This document shows positions 8,650 through 17,287 of a stretch of DNA of 64,000 nt, piece by piece. This stretch comes from Rhizobium tumorigenes (GTDB lineage Bacteria > Pseudomonadota > Alphaproteobacteria > Rhizobiales > Rhizobiaceae), in NCBI RefSeq assembly GCF_003240565.2, contig NZ_CP117258.1:248001-312000 (forward strand), written 5' to 3'. The notes beneath the pieces were generated by a model. That model was not told the origin of the DNA, ran no database searches, and saw only the letters and a list, made by a program, of their open reading frames with translations. Both the position numbers and the translations under genes were made by a program. How positions within the stretch are numbered: the stretch's first letter is position 1; every line of letters begins with the position of its first letter.

Positions 8650-11600
8650 TTACCCGGCGGCCGGCTCGTGCCTGGCAGGGTCCTCTTCTCGACGAATGCG
8701 GAACCAGGCCACATAGAGTGCCGGCAGGAAAAGCAGGGTGAGTACGGTACCCACCACGATGCCGCCCATCATGGCATAAGCCATCGGTCCCCAGAAGATC
8801 TCGCGGGAGATCGGAATGAGCGCCAGGGTGGCCGCCGCCGCCGTCAACATGATCGGCCGCATCCGATGTTCGGTCGCCTCGATGACGGCAAACCACGGAG
8901 GCCGTCCTTCGCTTCTGAGATGTTCGATTTGCACCACCAGGATGACCGAGTTACGGATCAGGATGCCTATCAGCGCCAATATGCCGAGGATCGCCACGAA
9001 GCCCATGGGCGAGTTGCTGATCAGCAGCGCCGATGCCACGCCGATCAATGCGGTCGGAGCGACAGCGAACACCAGGAACAGCCGGCTGAAACTCTGGAGC
9101 TGGAGCATGAGGATAGTAGCCATTGCAAAGATCATGATAGGGCCAACCGCGACGATCGGTCCCTGTGACTTTGCACTGCTCTCGACAGAGCCGCCATCCG
9201 CCACAGTATAGCCAGGAGGGAGCGCCTTGCGGAATTCATCGACCTTGCCTTGAAGTTCCGTGACAATTGTTGCGGGTTGCGTCGGACCGGTTACGGCGGC
9301 CTTGATGGTGACCGTCGGTATACGGTTGCGTCTCCAGATTTCAGGCTGCTCAAGCTCATAGTGGAAGTTGGCAACGGCCGACAGTGGCACGGAGTTGCCG
9401 CTTGTTCCCGGTAACTGGAGATTTTTCAATGCCTCGATCGAGCCTCGATCGGAACCCTGAGCCCTCCCGACCACGTTGATCAGATAGATGTCGTCCCTGA
9501 TCTGCGTTGCCGAGGATCCCTGGACGATACTGTTGAGCACGTTGGCGATGTCGGCAGACGTCACGCCCAATTGGCGGGCCTTGTCTTGCAGCACATCGAC
9601 CTTCACCACCCGCGACGGTTCGTTCCAGTCGTAGGTCATATTGGTAAGAAGGGGATTCTCGCCGACAATGCCTGCCAACTGATGAGAGTAATCCCGCAGT
9701 TTTTGAATGTCCGGACCGCTGATACGATATTGTACAGGCTTGCCGACAGGAGGGCCGATGTCGAGCAGTTTGACGAAGGCATCGGTCCCGGGAAATGTCT
9801 TGTTGAGATAGTCCTGCAGCTTGGACCTCACCTGATCGCGGACGGCGATGCTTTTGGTGACGATGACCATCTGGCCGAAAGATACGTCGGGCGTCTGGAC
9901 GTCGAAAGACAGGATAAATCGCGGTGCGCCTCCGCCGACGTAAGTCGTCCAATGAGCAATATCGCTATTGTTGGAGAGCTCTTCCTTTTCGAATTGCGCC
10001 ATCTGCCTGTTCGTTTCGGCAATCGAGCTGTTGTGCGGCAGGTTCCAGTCAACGACAAGTTCAGGCCGGTCCGAGGACGGAAAGAACTGCTGCTGCACAA
10101 TTCCCATGCCGCCGACGGCAAGCCCGAAAGCCGCAATGGTCACTATGATGGTGATCCAGCGGAAACGCATGCAGAGCCTCAGAGCCCACGAGAACGCGCT
10201 TGCAACGCGCCCTTTCTTCTCATGGTGGGACTTCATCGTCTTGGGGAGGAGCGTTACGCCCAGGAGCGGCGTGAACACCACGGCCACGACCCAGGAGACA
10301 ACCAGCGAAACTGCGATGACGACGAACAGCGTGAATGTGAACTCACCTGCAGCACTGCTGTTCAAGCCGACGGGGATGAAGCCCGAGACAGTCACGAGCG
10401 TCCCGGTGAGCATCGGGAACGCCGTGGAGGTGTAGACATACGTCGCTGCCGTCTTGAGATCGTCACCAACCTCCAGTCTCGCGACCATCATTTCGACCGC
10501 AATCATGGCGTCATCGACCAGCAGCCCGAGCGCGATGATCAGTGCGCCGAGCGATATCCGCTGCAGCGAGATGCCTGAATAGCTCATCACACAAAAAGTG
10601 ATCGCAAGAACCAGAGGTATGGAGATCGCCACGACCAGCCCGGCACGGGCGCCGAGGCTTACGAAGCTGATGACAAGGACAATGGCGATTGCTTCAAACA
10701 GAGCCCGGGTGAAGCCTGACACGGCTTCATCCACGACGGCGGGCTGATCCGAAACGCGCGCGACGTCAACACCGATTGGCAGGTCTGCGATGATGGCTTC
10801 CATCTTCTGATCGAGGCCCTTGCCGAACTCCAGAAGATTGGCGCCGCTGCGCATCCCTATAGAAAGTCCGATAGCTGGCTTGCCATTGTAACGGAACAAC
10901 GAAGTCGGCGGGTCGATGTAACCGCGCCTGATCGTCGCGACGTCCGAAAGCGGGAAGAAGCGGTTGTTGACGCGAAGATTGATCGCTTTGAGGCTTTCCT
11001 CCGACGTGAACTGGCCACCTACGCGCAACGCGATCCGCTCGGGGCCGGCATCGACGAAGCCGGACTGCGTGACCGCATTCTGATTGGAAAGCGTGTCGAT
11101 GATCGACTGGCGATCTATGCCCAAGGCGGCGATCTTGCGGGTCGAAAATTCGAGATAGACGACCTCGTCCTGCGCTCCGTCAATGTTGACTTTCCCGACG
11201 TTCGGGACTGTCAGTATCTTGGAGCGGGCATTCTCCACGAGGTCGCGCAACTGCCGCTGGGTCAAGCCGTCCGCAGTGAACGCGAAGATGTTGCCGTAGA
11301 CGTCGCCGAATGAATCGTTGAAGGTCGGACCTACGACGCCGGACGGAAAGTCACCGCTGATATCAGCGATCAGATTGCGAACCCGTACCCAGGTCGCGGG
11401 CACATCCTTGGCCTTGGTAGTGTCGAGAAGATCGACGAAGACAGTGCTCTGCCCGGCCGTGGTCTCGCTGCGCGTGACGTCGAGCGCCCCCAACTCCTCA
11501 AGTTTCTTCTCAATGCGGTCGGTGACCTGGCGGCTCATTTCGTCGGCCGATGCACCCGGCCATTGGGCCTGGATGATCATCGTCTTGATCGTGAAGTTCG

Positions 11601-11721
11601 GATCTTCCTCGCGGCCAAGGCCGATATAGGAGAAAACCCCGGCGATGCCGAATACGATCATGAAGTACCAGACGAGCGAACGGTGCTCGAGCGCCCAGTC
11701 GGAAAGATTGAATTTTTTCAC
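8650..11721 (-). CDS. RND efflux pump inner-membrane transporter (AcrB/TriC-like, HAE1)
   Basis: 1023 residues, full length for a proton-driven RND pump. It has the N-terminal helix WALEHRSLVWYFMIVFGI, a first large periplasmic loop (about 40-330), a membrane block with LGLLVDDAMIAVEMMVARLE where the Asp pair corresponds to the proton-relay residues of TM4, a second periplasmic loop and a C-terminal membrane block. It exports hydrophobic compounds, taking energy from the proton gradient. Its ATG overlaps the second adaptor gene by 4 bases. With two adaptors before it the arrangement is that of P. aeruginosa TriABC. Confidence 0.93.
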   Translation of the reverse strand: MKKFNLSDWALEHRSLVWYFMIVFGIAGVFSYIGLGREEDPNFTIKTMIIQAQWPGASADEMSRQVTDRIEKKLEELGALDVTRSETTAGQSTVFVDLLDTTKAKDVPATWVRVRNLIADISGDFPSGVVGPTFNDSFGDVYGNIFAFTADGLTQRQLRDLVENARSKILTVPNVGKVNIDGAQDEVVYLEFSTRKIAALGIDRQSIIDTLSNQNAVTQSGFVDAGPERIALRVGGQFTSEESLKAINLRVNNRFFPLSDVATIRRGYIDPPTSLFRYNGKPAIGLSIGMRSGANLLEFGKGLDQKMEAIIADLPIGVDVARVSDQPAVVDEAVSGFTRALFEAIAIVLVISFVSLGARAGLVVAISIPLVLAITFCVMSYSGISLQRISLGALIIALGLLVDDAMIAVEMMVARLEVGDDLKTAATYVYTSTAFPMLTGTLVTVSGFIPVGLNSSAAGEFTFTLFVVIAVSLVVSWVVAVVFTPLLGVTLLPKTMKSHHEKKGRVASAFSWALRLCMRFRWITIIVTIAAFGLAVGGMGIVQQQFFPSSDRPELVVDWNLPHNSSIAETNRQMAQFEKEELSNNSDIAHWTTYVGGGAPRFILSFDVQTPDVSFGQMVIVTKSIAVRDQVRSKLQDYLNKTFPGTDAFVKLLDIGPPVGKPVQYRISGPDIQKLRDYSHQLAGIVGENPLLTNMTYDWNEPSRVVKVDVLQDKARQLGVTSADIANVLNSIVQGSSATQIRDDIYLINVVGRAQGSDRGSIEALKNLQLPGTSGNSVPLSAVANFHYELEQPEIWRRNRIPTVTIKAAVTGPTQPATIVTELQGKVDEFRKALPPGYTVADGGSVESSAKSQGPIVAVGPIMIFAMATILMLQLQSFSRLFLVFAVAPTALIGVASALLISNSPMGFVAILGILALIGILIRNSVILVVQIEHLRSEGRPPWFAVIEATEHRMRPIMLTAAAATLALIPISREIFWGPMAYAMMGGIVVGTVLTLLFLPALYVAWFRIRREEDPARHEPAAG

Positions 11722-12797
11722 GGATTTTCACCTTGATCGACCCGGACAGCCTGGCCGTCGCTCAGTTTACGCACTCCGGCGACGACAACGCGTTCGCCAG
11801 GATTAATGCCTCCCGTGACCTTCACGGAACCGCCGTCCACGACTGGTCCGTCAAGTGTCACCGGATGAAGGGAGACCTTGGCCGCAGCCGTATCGACGAG
11901 CCAGACATTCGGCTTGTCGTCCTTCAGCAGGATGGCAGAGGACGGCAGCACGATGAACGGATTGGAAGGCATGGTCGCCGACGCAGTGATCACCGAGCCG
12001 ATGCGAAATGCCTCGGGCGGGTCGATCAGCGTGATTTTCGTGCGGCTGGTGCGGGTCAGCGATTCTGCCTCCGGGGCGATCTCGCGGATCACCCCTTTGG
12101 CGACCACCGTCGGATCGAGCTGCAGCGCGACATCGAAGGGCGCGCCGACATGCAGCTTGTCGAAGTTCGCCTCCGGAACGTCGATCACCGCATCGCGCTG
12201 GTCGGGACGGGCAATCGTCACCACGCTCGATCCCGCCGATACGACCTGGCCGACTTCGGCCGAGGTTGCGGTGACCACGCCATCGAACTCAGCGAGCAGC
12301 TTTGCGTAGCTAAGCTGCTCCAGCGCCTTGTCTAGGTTGGCCTGCGCCTTGCCGACGTCTGCAATCGCGCTCTTGTGGGCCTGCACCGCCTGCTCGAGCG
12401 AGGCTTCACTTCCCGACTTCGAGGCCGCGAGAGCTCGCTGTCGCTCTTCGCTGGAAGCCGCGTTGACAAGCTCCGCCTGGCTGTTTGCCAGATCGGATTG
12501 CGAGCTTCTGACCGCAAGTTCAAGCGACAACGGATCGATGGCTGCAACGACATCGCCCTTCTTGACGATATCGCCGACACTGACATTGCGTGCGATGACG
12601 CGCCCGAGCACCCGAAACGCCAGCTGCGTCTCGAATCGCGCATCGACCGTTCCTGGCAACGAAAGCGAGGACGCTTCGGATGGCTTGGCAATGATGGAAA
12701 GGACCGGACGGATAGGTTCCTTGTGGGCCTCCTCCTTCTGGCACGAGGTCAGCACGACCAGTCCGAGAACGGGTAGGACGAAATGACGAAAACTCAT
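11718..12797 (-). CDS. RND efflux periplasmic adaptor (membrane fusion protein) no. 2
   Basis: 359 residues. Lipoprotein signal with lipobox LTSC (Cys about residue 19). It shows the MFP order: barrel-sandwich half (VLGRVIARNVSVGDIVKKGDVVA), a helical hairpin (about 90-160, heptad-rich), the second lipoyl half (AEFDGVVTATSAEVGQVV), beta-barrel and membrane-proximal domains. It links the RND pump to an outer-membrane channel. Overlaps both neighbours by 4 bases (ATGA), so the three pump genes are strictly co-translated. Related to but clearly distinct from adaptor no. 1. Confidence 0.92.
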   Translation of the reverse strand: MSFRHFVLPVLGLVVLTSCQKEEAHKEPIRPVLSIIAKPSEASSLSLPGTVDARFETQLAFRVLGRVIARNVSVGDIVKKGDVVAAIDPLSLELAVRSSQSDLANSQAELVNAASSEERQRALAASKSGSEASLEQAVQAHKSAIADVGKAQANLDKALEQLSYAKLLAEFDGVVTATSAEVGQVVSAGSSVVTIARPDQRDAVIDVPEANFDKLHVGAPFDVALQLDPTVVAKGVIREIAPEAESLTRTSRTKITLIDPPEAFRIGSVITASATMPSNPFIVLPSSAILLKDDKPNVWLVDTAAAKVSLHPVTLDGPVVDGGSVKVTGGINPGERVVVAGVRKLSDGQAVRVDQGENP

Positions 12798-13870
12798 TCG
12801 GTGGCTCCCTTTCCGTAGGAAACAGTCTGGCCGGGATGCAGGAACTTGGTGCCATCGGCAACGATGATGTCGCCAGCCGCGACGCCCTTGCTGACGCCAA
12901 ATTTGCCGGTCCCGTAGGTAGAGACGTCGATGGGATGAATGGAAACCTTGGACGATGCCGGATCGACGATCCAGACGGCCGTATGGCCTTCTTTCGAAGC
13001 CATCGCAGACCAGGGAAGTTCGATGGCCTGCTGCGTCTCGGAGCGGAATGTTCCGGCGACGGCAGCCCCAAGAGGCATGCTTGCCGATTGATCGAGACCA
13101 ACCTTGACCTTGATCGTCCCGGTGGTGGTATCGATTGTCGGCGAGATCTCGCGCACCGAAGCTTCCACATGACGGGTCGGATCGGACAACTGGGTGATTG
13201 TCACCTTGTCGACGAGCTTGTTCTGGAGGAACAGGGACTCGTAAACGTTGAAGACCGCATCGCGAGGCCCGTCATGGGCAAGCGTGAAGATTGCCGATGC
13301 TGCCTGCGCGACCTGACCAACTTCGGCGTCCCGAGCAGTGATGACCCCGTCGGCGTCTGCACGCAGTTCCGTATAGGAAAGCGCATCCTGCGATGTCTCG
13401 AGCGAGGCCTGCGCCGATTTCGTCGTCCCCTGAGCCGTCAGCAGCGTCTCTTGCGCCTGGTCCAACGACGCCTTGGTCGTTACCTGCGTCTTGAACAGGT
13501 TCTGCTGTCGCTCGAATGCCAAGCGCGCCTGCGTTTCCGAGGCCTGCGCAGATTCAAGCGTGGCCTTTGCCACGGCCAGATCGGCTTTCTGCTCGGCGGG
13601 ATCAATCCTTGCCAGAACCTGCCCAGCCTTGACGACCGAACCGACGTCGACGAGCCGCTCGATAATCTGTCCGCTCACCCGGAACGAAAGGTCGCTCTGG
13701 ACGCGGGCATCGATCTCGCCGGTAATGGAATTGCTCGCGGCGACTGGCGCGGTTGAAGCGACGACCGTCTCCACCAGCTTCGGCTTGGCCTCGCTGGTCT
13801 GCTGCTTGTCGCAGGAGCACAACACGGCGGCAGCCGAAGCCAGCAGCGCGATGCTAAAAACGCTTTTCAT
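12794..13870 (-). CDS. RND efflux periplasmic adaptor (membrane fusion protein) no. 1
   Basis: 358 residues from the ATG at 13870, which has an AGAGG ribosome-binding site. A longer in-frame reading to 14371 would run over the whole promoter region and into the divergent TetR gene, so it is rejected. Lipoprotein-type signal ends VLCSC. Lipoyl halves are seen as FRVSGQIIERLVDVGSVVKAGQVL and ADGVITARDAEVGQVAQAAS around a coiled-coil hairpin. First gene of the MFP-MFP-RND operon, whose promoter coincides with the palindrome at 13907-13928. Confidence 0.92.
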   Translation of the reverse strand: MKSVFSIALLASAAAVLCSCDKQQTSEAKPKLVETVVASTAPVAASNSITGEIDARVQSDLSFRVSGQIIERLVDVGSVVKAGQVLARIDPAEQKADLAVAKATLESAQASETQARLAFERQQNLFKTQVTTKASLDQAQETLLTAQGTTKSAQASLETSQDALSYTELRADADGVITARDAEVGQVAQAASAIFTLAHDGPRDAVFNVYESLFLQNKLVDKVTITQLSDPTRHVEASVREISPTIDTTTGTIKVKVGLDQSASMPLGAAVAGTFRSETQQAIELPWSAMASKEGHTAVWIVDPASSKVSIHPIDVSTYGTGKFGVSKGVAAGDIIVADGTKFLHPGQTVSYGKGATE

Positions 13871-13898
13871 GAAGTGGCCTCTTGTTATCAGTGTCTGC

Positions 13899-13928
13899 TT
13901 GATATAATTGACTAACCCAACAGTCAAT
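13899..13928. promoter_or_regulatory. TetR-type operator over the efflux/tetR divergent promoter
   Basis: ATTGACT, 8 bases, AGTCAAT is a perfect inverted repeat at 13907-13928. Its right arm, read on the minus strand, is a TTGACT -35 hexamer followed after 17 bases by TATCAA (13904-13899), a good sigma-70 promoter for the pump operon. The left arm is the same TTGACT hexamer facing the tetR gene. A repressor bound here would block the pump promoter and probably its own gene. Confidence 0.8.
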
Positions 13929-13978
13929 GGATTTTTCAGCAAATTTCCACGGATAGTTAAGCAGAAAGAACATATGAA

Positions 13979-14599
13979 ATGGCTAATGAAGTAAAAATAA
14001 CCCGTGCCGAGCAAAAAGCCCGGAGGCCCAAGCAAATTCTCGATGCTGCTTTCGAAGAGTTTGTCGAACGTGGCTATGTTGCCACGCGGGTTGAAGACAT
14101 TGCGGAACGCGTCGGCGTAACGAAGGGGACGATATACGTCTACTTCGAGACCAAGGAGGAGTTGTTCTCCGCCATGATCAACCACATATCCACGCCTTTC
14201 GAAGATATACTGGCAAGCGGCAGGAAGCTTGAGGGAAACTGTGAAAACCGTCTGCGGACGCTGATCGAGACCCTCTACGATGACTTTCTCGGAAACCGGC
14301 GGATGCGGGAACTCCTGCGCTTTGTGATTGCAGAGGGCACGCGCTTTCCCCACGTAATCGACGAGAACCACAGGCTGTTCATCGAACCGCTGATAAGCTT
14401 CGCCCAGTCCATCATCGATGAGGGCCAGCGCAACGGTGAGTTCAAGACCGGACCCGGCTTGACGGCCGAAGTCGTGATGTCTCCCATCATGCTAGCCATG
14501 GTTTTTAGACTTATCTTTAACGATCGACGCGAGTTCGACAGGGACACCTCTATCGCTGCGCATTTCGACATGATTTTCAACGGATTGTTGCCCCGCTAA
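13979..14599 (+). CDS. TetR/AcrR-family transcriptional repressor of the efflux operon
   Basis: 206 residues. The N-terminal HTH is canonical: QILDAAFEEFVERGYVATRVEDIAERVGVTKGTIYVYFETKEELF (about residues 18-62). The C-terminal ligand domain is helical and fits TetR_C-type members. It is divergent from the two-adaptor RND operon and shares a 108-base spacer containing a perfect inverted repeat, the standard layout of a local pump repressor relieved by a pump substrate. The ATG at 13979 follows a weak AGAAAGAA ribosome-binding site. Confidence 0.9.
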   Translation: MANEVKITRAEQKARRPKQILDAAFEEFVERGYVATRVEDIAERVGVTKGTIYVYFETKEELFSAMINHISTPFEDILASGRKLEGNCENRLRTLIETLYDDFLGNRRMRELLRFVIAEGTRFPHVIDENHRLFIEPLISFAQSIIDEGQRNGEFKTGPGLTAEVVMSPIMLAMVFRLIFNDRREFDRDTSIAAHFDMIFNGLLPR

Positions 14600-14644
14600 C
14601 CCGCACGCCAGAGGCACGGGCGAAAAATGGCAACGCGCCCGCCC

Positions 14645-14700
14645 TTGCCGGAACCGGCCAAACTCTATACTCGAGAGTCGAACCGAACGGTTCGGTTCGA
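14645..14700 (+). promoter_or_regulatory. Promoter and 23-bp palindromic operator in front of the NodT-type gene
   Basis: At 14678-14700 the arms TCGAACCGAAC and GTTCGGTTCGA are exact reverse complements around one G. Just upstream lie TTGCCG (14645-14650) and TATACT (14666-14671), a possible promoter although the 15-base spacer is short. The palindrome would then cover the transcription start. Its sequence differs from the operator at 13907-13928. Confidence 0.65.
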
Positions 14701-14720
14701 TCAATTCGTGAGATAGCTTC

Positions 14721-16127
14721 ATGATTTTTGCCCGCGCGGCGTCGCCCGCTCTTCTCCTCCTTCTCGCCGGCTGTGTTAGCGGTCCCGATCACAAGCCGCC
14801 GGTGATGCCCCTGCCGGCTACTTTCTCGGAAGGTAGCAAGAAGGCCAACGAAGACATCGCCGGCCGCCAGTGGTGGACGGCCTATCACGATAAGAAGCTC
14901 GAGAGCCTTGTCGCCGCCGGCCTCGCCCAGAACGTATCGATCCTGTCGTCGATCGAGGCCACGGTCGCCGCCGAAGGCGACGTCACCGTTGCCGGTGCAG
15001 GCGCCCTGCCCAGCCTTTCGGCCGACGGGTCGAACACGACCAGCGGCGAAAAAGGCAAGCTGCGCACAAAACTGGCAACCACCAACTCGACTGCTGGCGA
15101 CCTGACCGCATCCTGGCTGCTTGATCTCTTCGGCCAGTATCGCCGCGCCCGCGAAGGGGCACTCGACTCGCTCGACGCCGCCTATGCCACTGTCGACGTC
15201 ACGCGGCTGACCTATCTCCAGGATCTGGTGACAAGCTATATCAACGCCCGCTATTATCAGGCGCGCATTTCCATCGCTGCCGATAGTCTCGCCTCCCGCC
15301 GCAAGACGCTGGAACTGACGAAATTCCAGATGGTTGCCGGTGCCGCGTCGCGTCTCGACGTGGTGCAGGCCGAAGGCCTCGTCAATTCGACGCTCTCGGA
15401 AGCGCCGGGCCTCGAAATCAGCTACCGGCAGCAGGTCCATCATATCGCGACATTGCTGAACATGCCTCCGGCAACCGTCATTGCCGACATGCGCAGCGGG
15501 GGCAGACAACCGGTCTTCCGCGGCAGTGTCGCCACCGGCGTTCCCGCCGACCTCATCCGCAATCGCCCAGACATCCGCAAGGATGAACGGGACCTCGCAG
15601 CAGCAACCGCCCAGATCGGCGTCGCCGAAGCCAAGCTCTATCCGAGCATTTCGCTCAGCGGCTCGATTTCGCCCTCCTACGTCAAATCAAGCGGCTCGCA
15701 TGGCAGCCTGACCTCATGGTCTTTCGGGCCGACGCTCAATCTTCCGATCCTCGACGGCGGTTCGTTACGCGCCAACGTCAAGATCGCTGAATCCAATGCC
15801 CGGGCCGACTATCTGACATGGAAATCCACGGTGCTGAATGCCGTCGAAGACGTGGAGAATGCGCTTTCGGCTGTCCGCCGCGATGCACAGACAATCTCGG
15901 CCCTGCGTGCCCAGGTCAATTCTTACCAGGAAGCCCTGCAACTCTCGACCGATAGCTACAAGGACGGCGCGTCTTCCCTGTTGAACGTCATCGACGCCCA
16001 GCTTTCGCTTGCGACCGCCCAGGAAAGCCTGGCTGCCGCAATCCAGCAGAGCGCCGCCGACTACGTATCTTTGAACGTGGCGATCGGCTCGGGATATGCG
16101 GGTACCGACAAGGGACCGCGGACATAG
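14721..16127 (+). CDS. Outer-membrane efflux channel lipoprotein (TolC/NodT family)
   Basis: 468 residues with lipobox LAGC (Cys about residue 17), then GPDHKPP typical of NodT-type outer-membrane factors. Two repeats of the OEP fold are visible: long helices in the first half (SLDAAYATVDVTRLTYLQDLV) and again in the second half after DLIRNRPDIRKDERDLAAATAQIGVAEA. SFGPTLNLPILDGG is the conserved second-repeat strand. It forms the outer-membrane exit duct for RND or MFP exporters, most simply the pump at 8650-13870. Own promoter with a palindromic operator. The name refers to the family, not to nodulation. Confidence 0.92.
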   Translation: MIFARAASPALLLLLAGCVSGPDHKPPVMPLPATFSEGSKKANEDIAGRQWWTAYHDKKLESLVAAGLAQNVSILSSIEATVAAEGDVTVAGAGALPSLSADGSNTTSGEKGKLRTKLATTNSTAGDLTASWLLDLFGQYRRAREGALDSLDAAYATVDVTRLTYLQDLVTSYINARYYQARISIAADSLASRRKTLELTKFQMVAGAASRLDVVQAEGLVNSTLSEAPGLEISYRQQVHHIATLLNMPPATVIADMRSGGRQPVFRGSVATGVPADLIRNRPDIRKDERDLAAATAQIGVAEAKLYPSISLSGSISPSYVKSSGSHGSLTSWSFGPTLNLPILDGGSLRANVKIAESNARADYLTWKSTVLNAVEDVENALSAVRRDAQTISALRAQVNSYQEALQLSTDSYKDGASSLLNVIDAQLSLATAQESLAAAIQQSAADYVSLNVAIGSGYAGTDKGPRT

Positions 16128-16153
16128 ACGGGCCGCTTTTGCAGGAGCCAACC

Positions 16154-16624
16154 ATGACCGAACTGGACCAAGGAACCGTGCTTGACGTCGCTATCGGACT
16201 TGACCGGATGACCGCGCTGGTCGCCGGCGTCGTCTGTGATACCATCCCGTCGGCTTTCTCGGACGACAAGTTCACATTTGTCGAACTCAGCGTGCTCCGC
16301 CACCTCGTCATCTCCGGTCCGACGACCTTTGATGCGTTGAAGAGAAAGGCGTCAGTCACGGACGAGTTACTGACGGAAGTCATGTGGTCGCTGTGCGACG
16401 GGGGCAGCATTGCCGATGAGGACGGCCGGCTTTCGCTCACCGAAAAGGGAGCCGACAACCTGCGCCGGCTGCAGGCCTCCACCACGAGCGCCTATGTCGA
16501 TGCCCTCCAGGATGTCCCGCCCGATCTCCTGAGGGGCTTGGCGAAATCGCTGGGAGAAGTGCTGCGGCATGTGCCCGCCCATCCTACGGCAAACGCGTCT
16601 GCCTGCGACCAACCCGGCTGTTAA
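16154..16624 (+). CDS. Small winged-helix (MarR-like) protein, 156 residues
   Basis: ATG at 16154 with a CAGGAG ribosome-binding site; a TTG at 16139 would include that site in the coding region. The middle (about residues 40-105) reads as a winged helix: FVELSVLRHLVISGP, TTFDALKRKASVTDELLTEVMWSL, GGSIADEDGRLSLTEKGADN. The N-terminal helix and C-terminal helix would dimerise as in MarR proteins. DNA target unknown. It starts 26 bases after the NodT-type gene and may be cotranscribed. A damaged partial copy follows immediately. Confidence 0.65.
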   Translation: MTELDQGTVLDVAIGLDRMTALVAGVVCDTIPSAFSDDKFTFVELSVLRHLVISGPTTFDALKRKASVTDELLTEVMWSLCDGGSIADEDGRLSLTEKGADNLRRLQASTTSAYVDALQDVPPDLLRGLAKSLGEVLRHVPAHPTANASACDQPGC

Positions 16625-16644
16625 GACCTGCAAAGGACCAACCG

Positions 16645-17034
16645 ATGGCAACCACCAAGTGCGCACTGCGGCGCAATAACAGGGCAGCGTCGACTACCGG
16701 GAAGCGCGGGTCGGCGCGGATCCTCGTCGGCACCGTGATTGTCGCTGTCGTGGCCGGTGTCTTGCTCCCGGCACCGATCATGCAGGGCGTCCTGAAGAAA
16801 GCTGCGGCATTGACGGATGTTCTTCTGACGAAAGTGATGTGGTCGCTATGGGTCGGCGGAAGCATAGCCTCGGGCGACCACAGTTCTTTCGTCAGTGACA
16901 AAGCTATCGATCAACGCCTGTTTCTGCGGGTTTCCGTCGAAGCGCTCAACGGGCGCAATCGGCCGCTCGCAAGCAGTCCCACACGCATCCAGATTTTGGA
17001 AAGGACGATCATATGGATACCGACAAGGGCGTGA
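16645..17034 (+). pseudogene. ORF with one membrane segment joined to a degraded partial copy of the neighbouring winged-helix gene
   Basis: 129 codons. Residues about 24-45 form one hydrophobic segment (ILVGTVIVAVVAGVLLPAPI). The following stretch, TDVLLTKVMWSLWVGGSIA, matches TDELLTEVMWSLCDGGSIA of the upstream gene at 15 of 21 residues in the aligned block, then similarity fades. The C-terminus (IWIPTRA) overlaps the next gene and its ribosome-binding site. An AAAGGA site precedes the ATG, so it might still be translated. A remnant of a tandem duplication is more likely than a functional regulator, because most of the winged helix is missing. Confidence 0.5.
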
Positions 17035-17219
17035 AGCCCGAAAATAAGAAACGAAGATCGACATGGTTCGTTGCGGGCACTTTGATGGTGGCGTCTGCCG
17101 CCATCGGATGGTGGCTGGCAGAACCGGCGTCGGACGAAAACTCCTCCTCGCAGATCCTCGCCACCGCACCACCCGCCGACACCGCTGCATCAGGCACGCA
17201 GGCCGCGACCAATCCATGA
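17013..17219 (+). CDS. Small single-pass membrane protein, 68 residues, unknown
   Basis: Charged N-terminus (MDTDKGVKPENKKRRS), one transmembrane helix (TWFVAGTLMVASAAIGWWLA), then an Ala/Thr/Ser/Pro-rich tail likely in the periplasm. A GGAAAGGA ribosome-binding site precedes the ATG. No family recognised. It ends 68 bases before the convergent adenylating-enzyme gene. Confidence 0.55.
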   Translation: MDTDKGVKPENKKRRSTWFVAGTLMVASAAIGWWLAEPASDENSSSQILATAPPADTAASGTQAATNP

Positions 17220-17287
17220 ATGTACCACTGGATCGATGCCAAAGGCGCGACCTCGCGAGAGAAGGGCCTTCCTCTCGGCAACCGGCC

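Noticed and set aside
12794..14371. 525-residue version of adaptor no. 1
   Set aside because: The extra 167 residues cover the divergent promoter and part of the tetR gene and read as non-protein-like sequence. A lipoprotein signal and ribosome-binding site mark 13870 as the start.
14721..16127. A nodulation gene because of the NodT family name
   Set aside because: NodT-type outer-membrane factors are widespread efflux channels. No nod box or nod genes are seen in the window; the NodB-like deacetylase belongs to an EPS operon.
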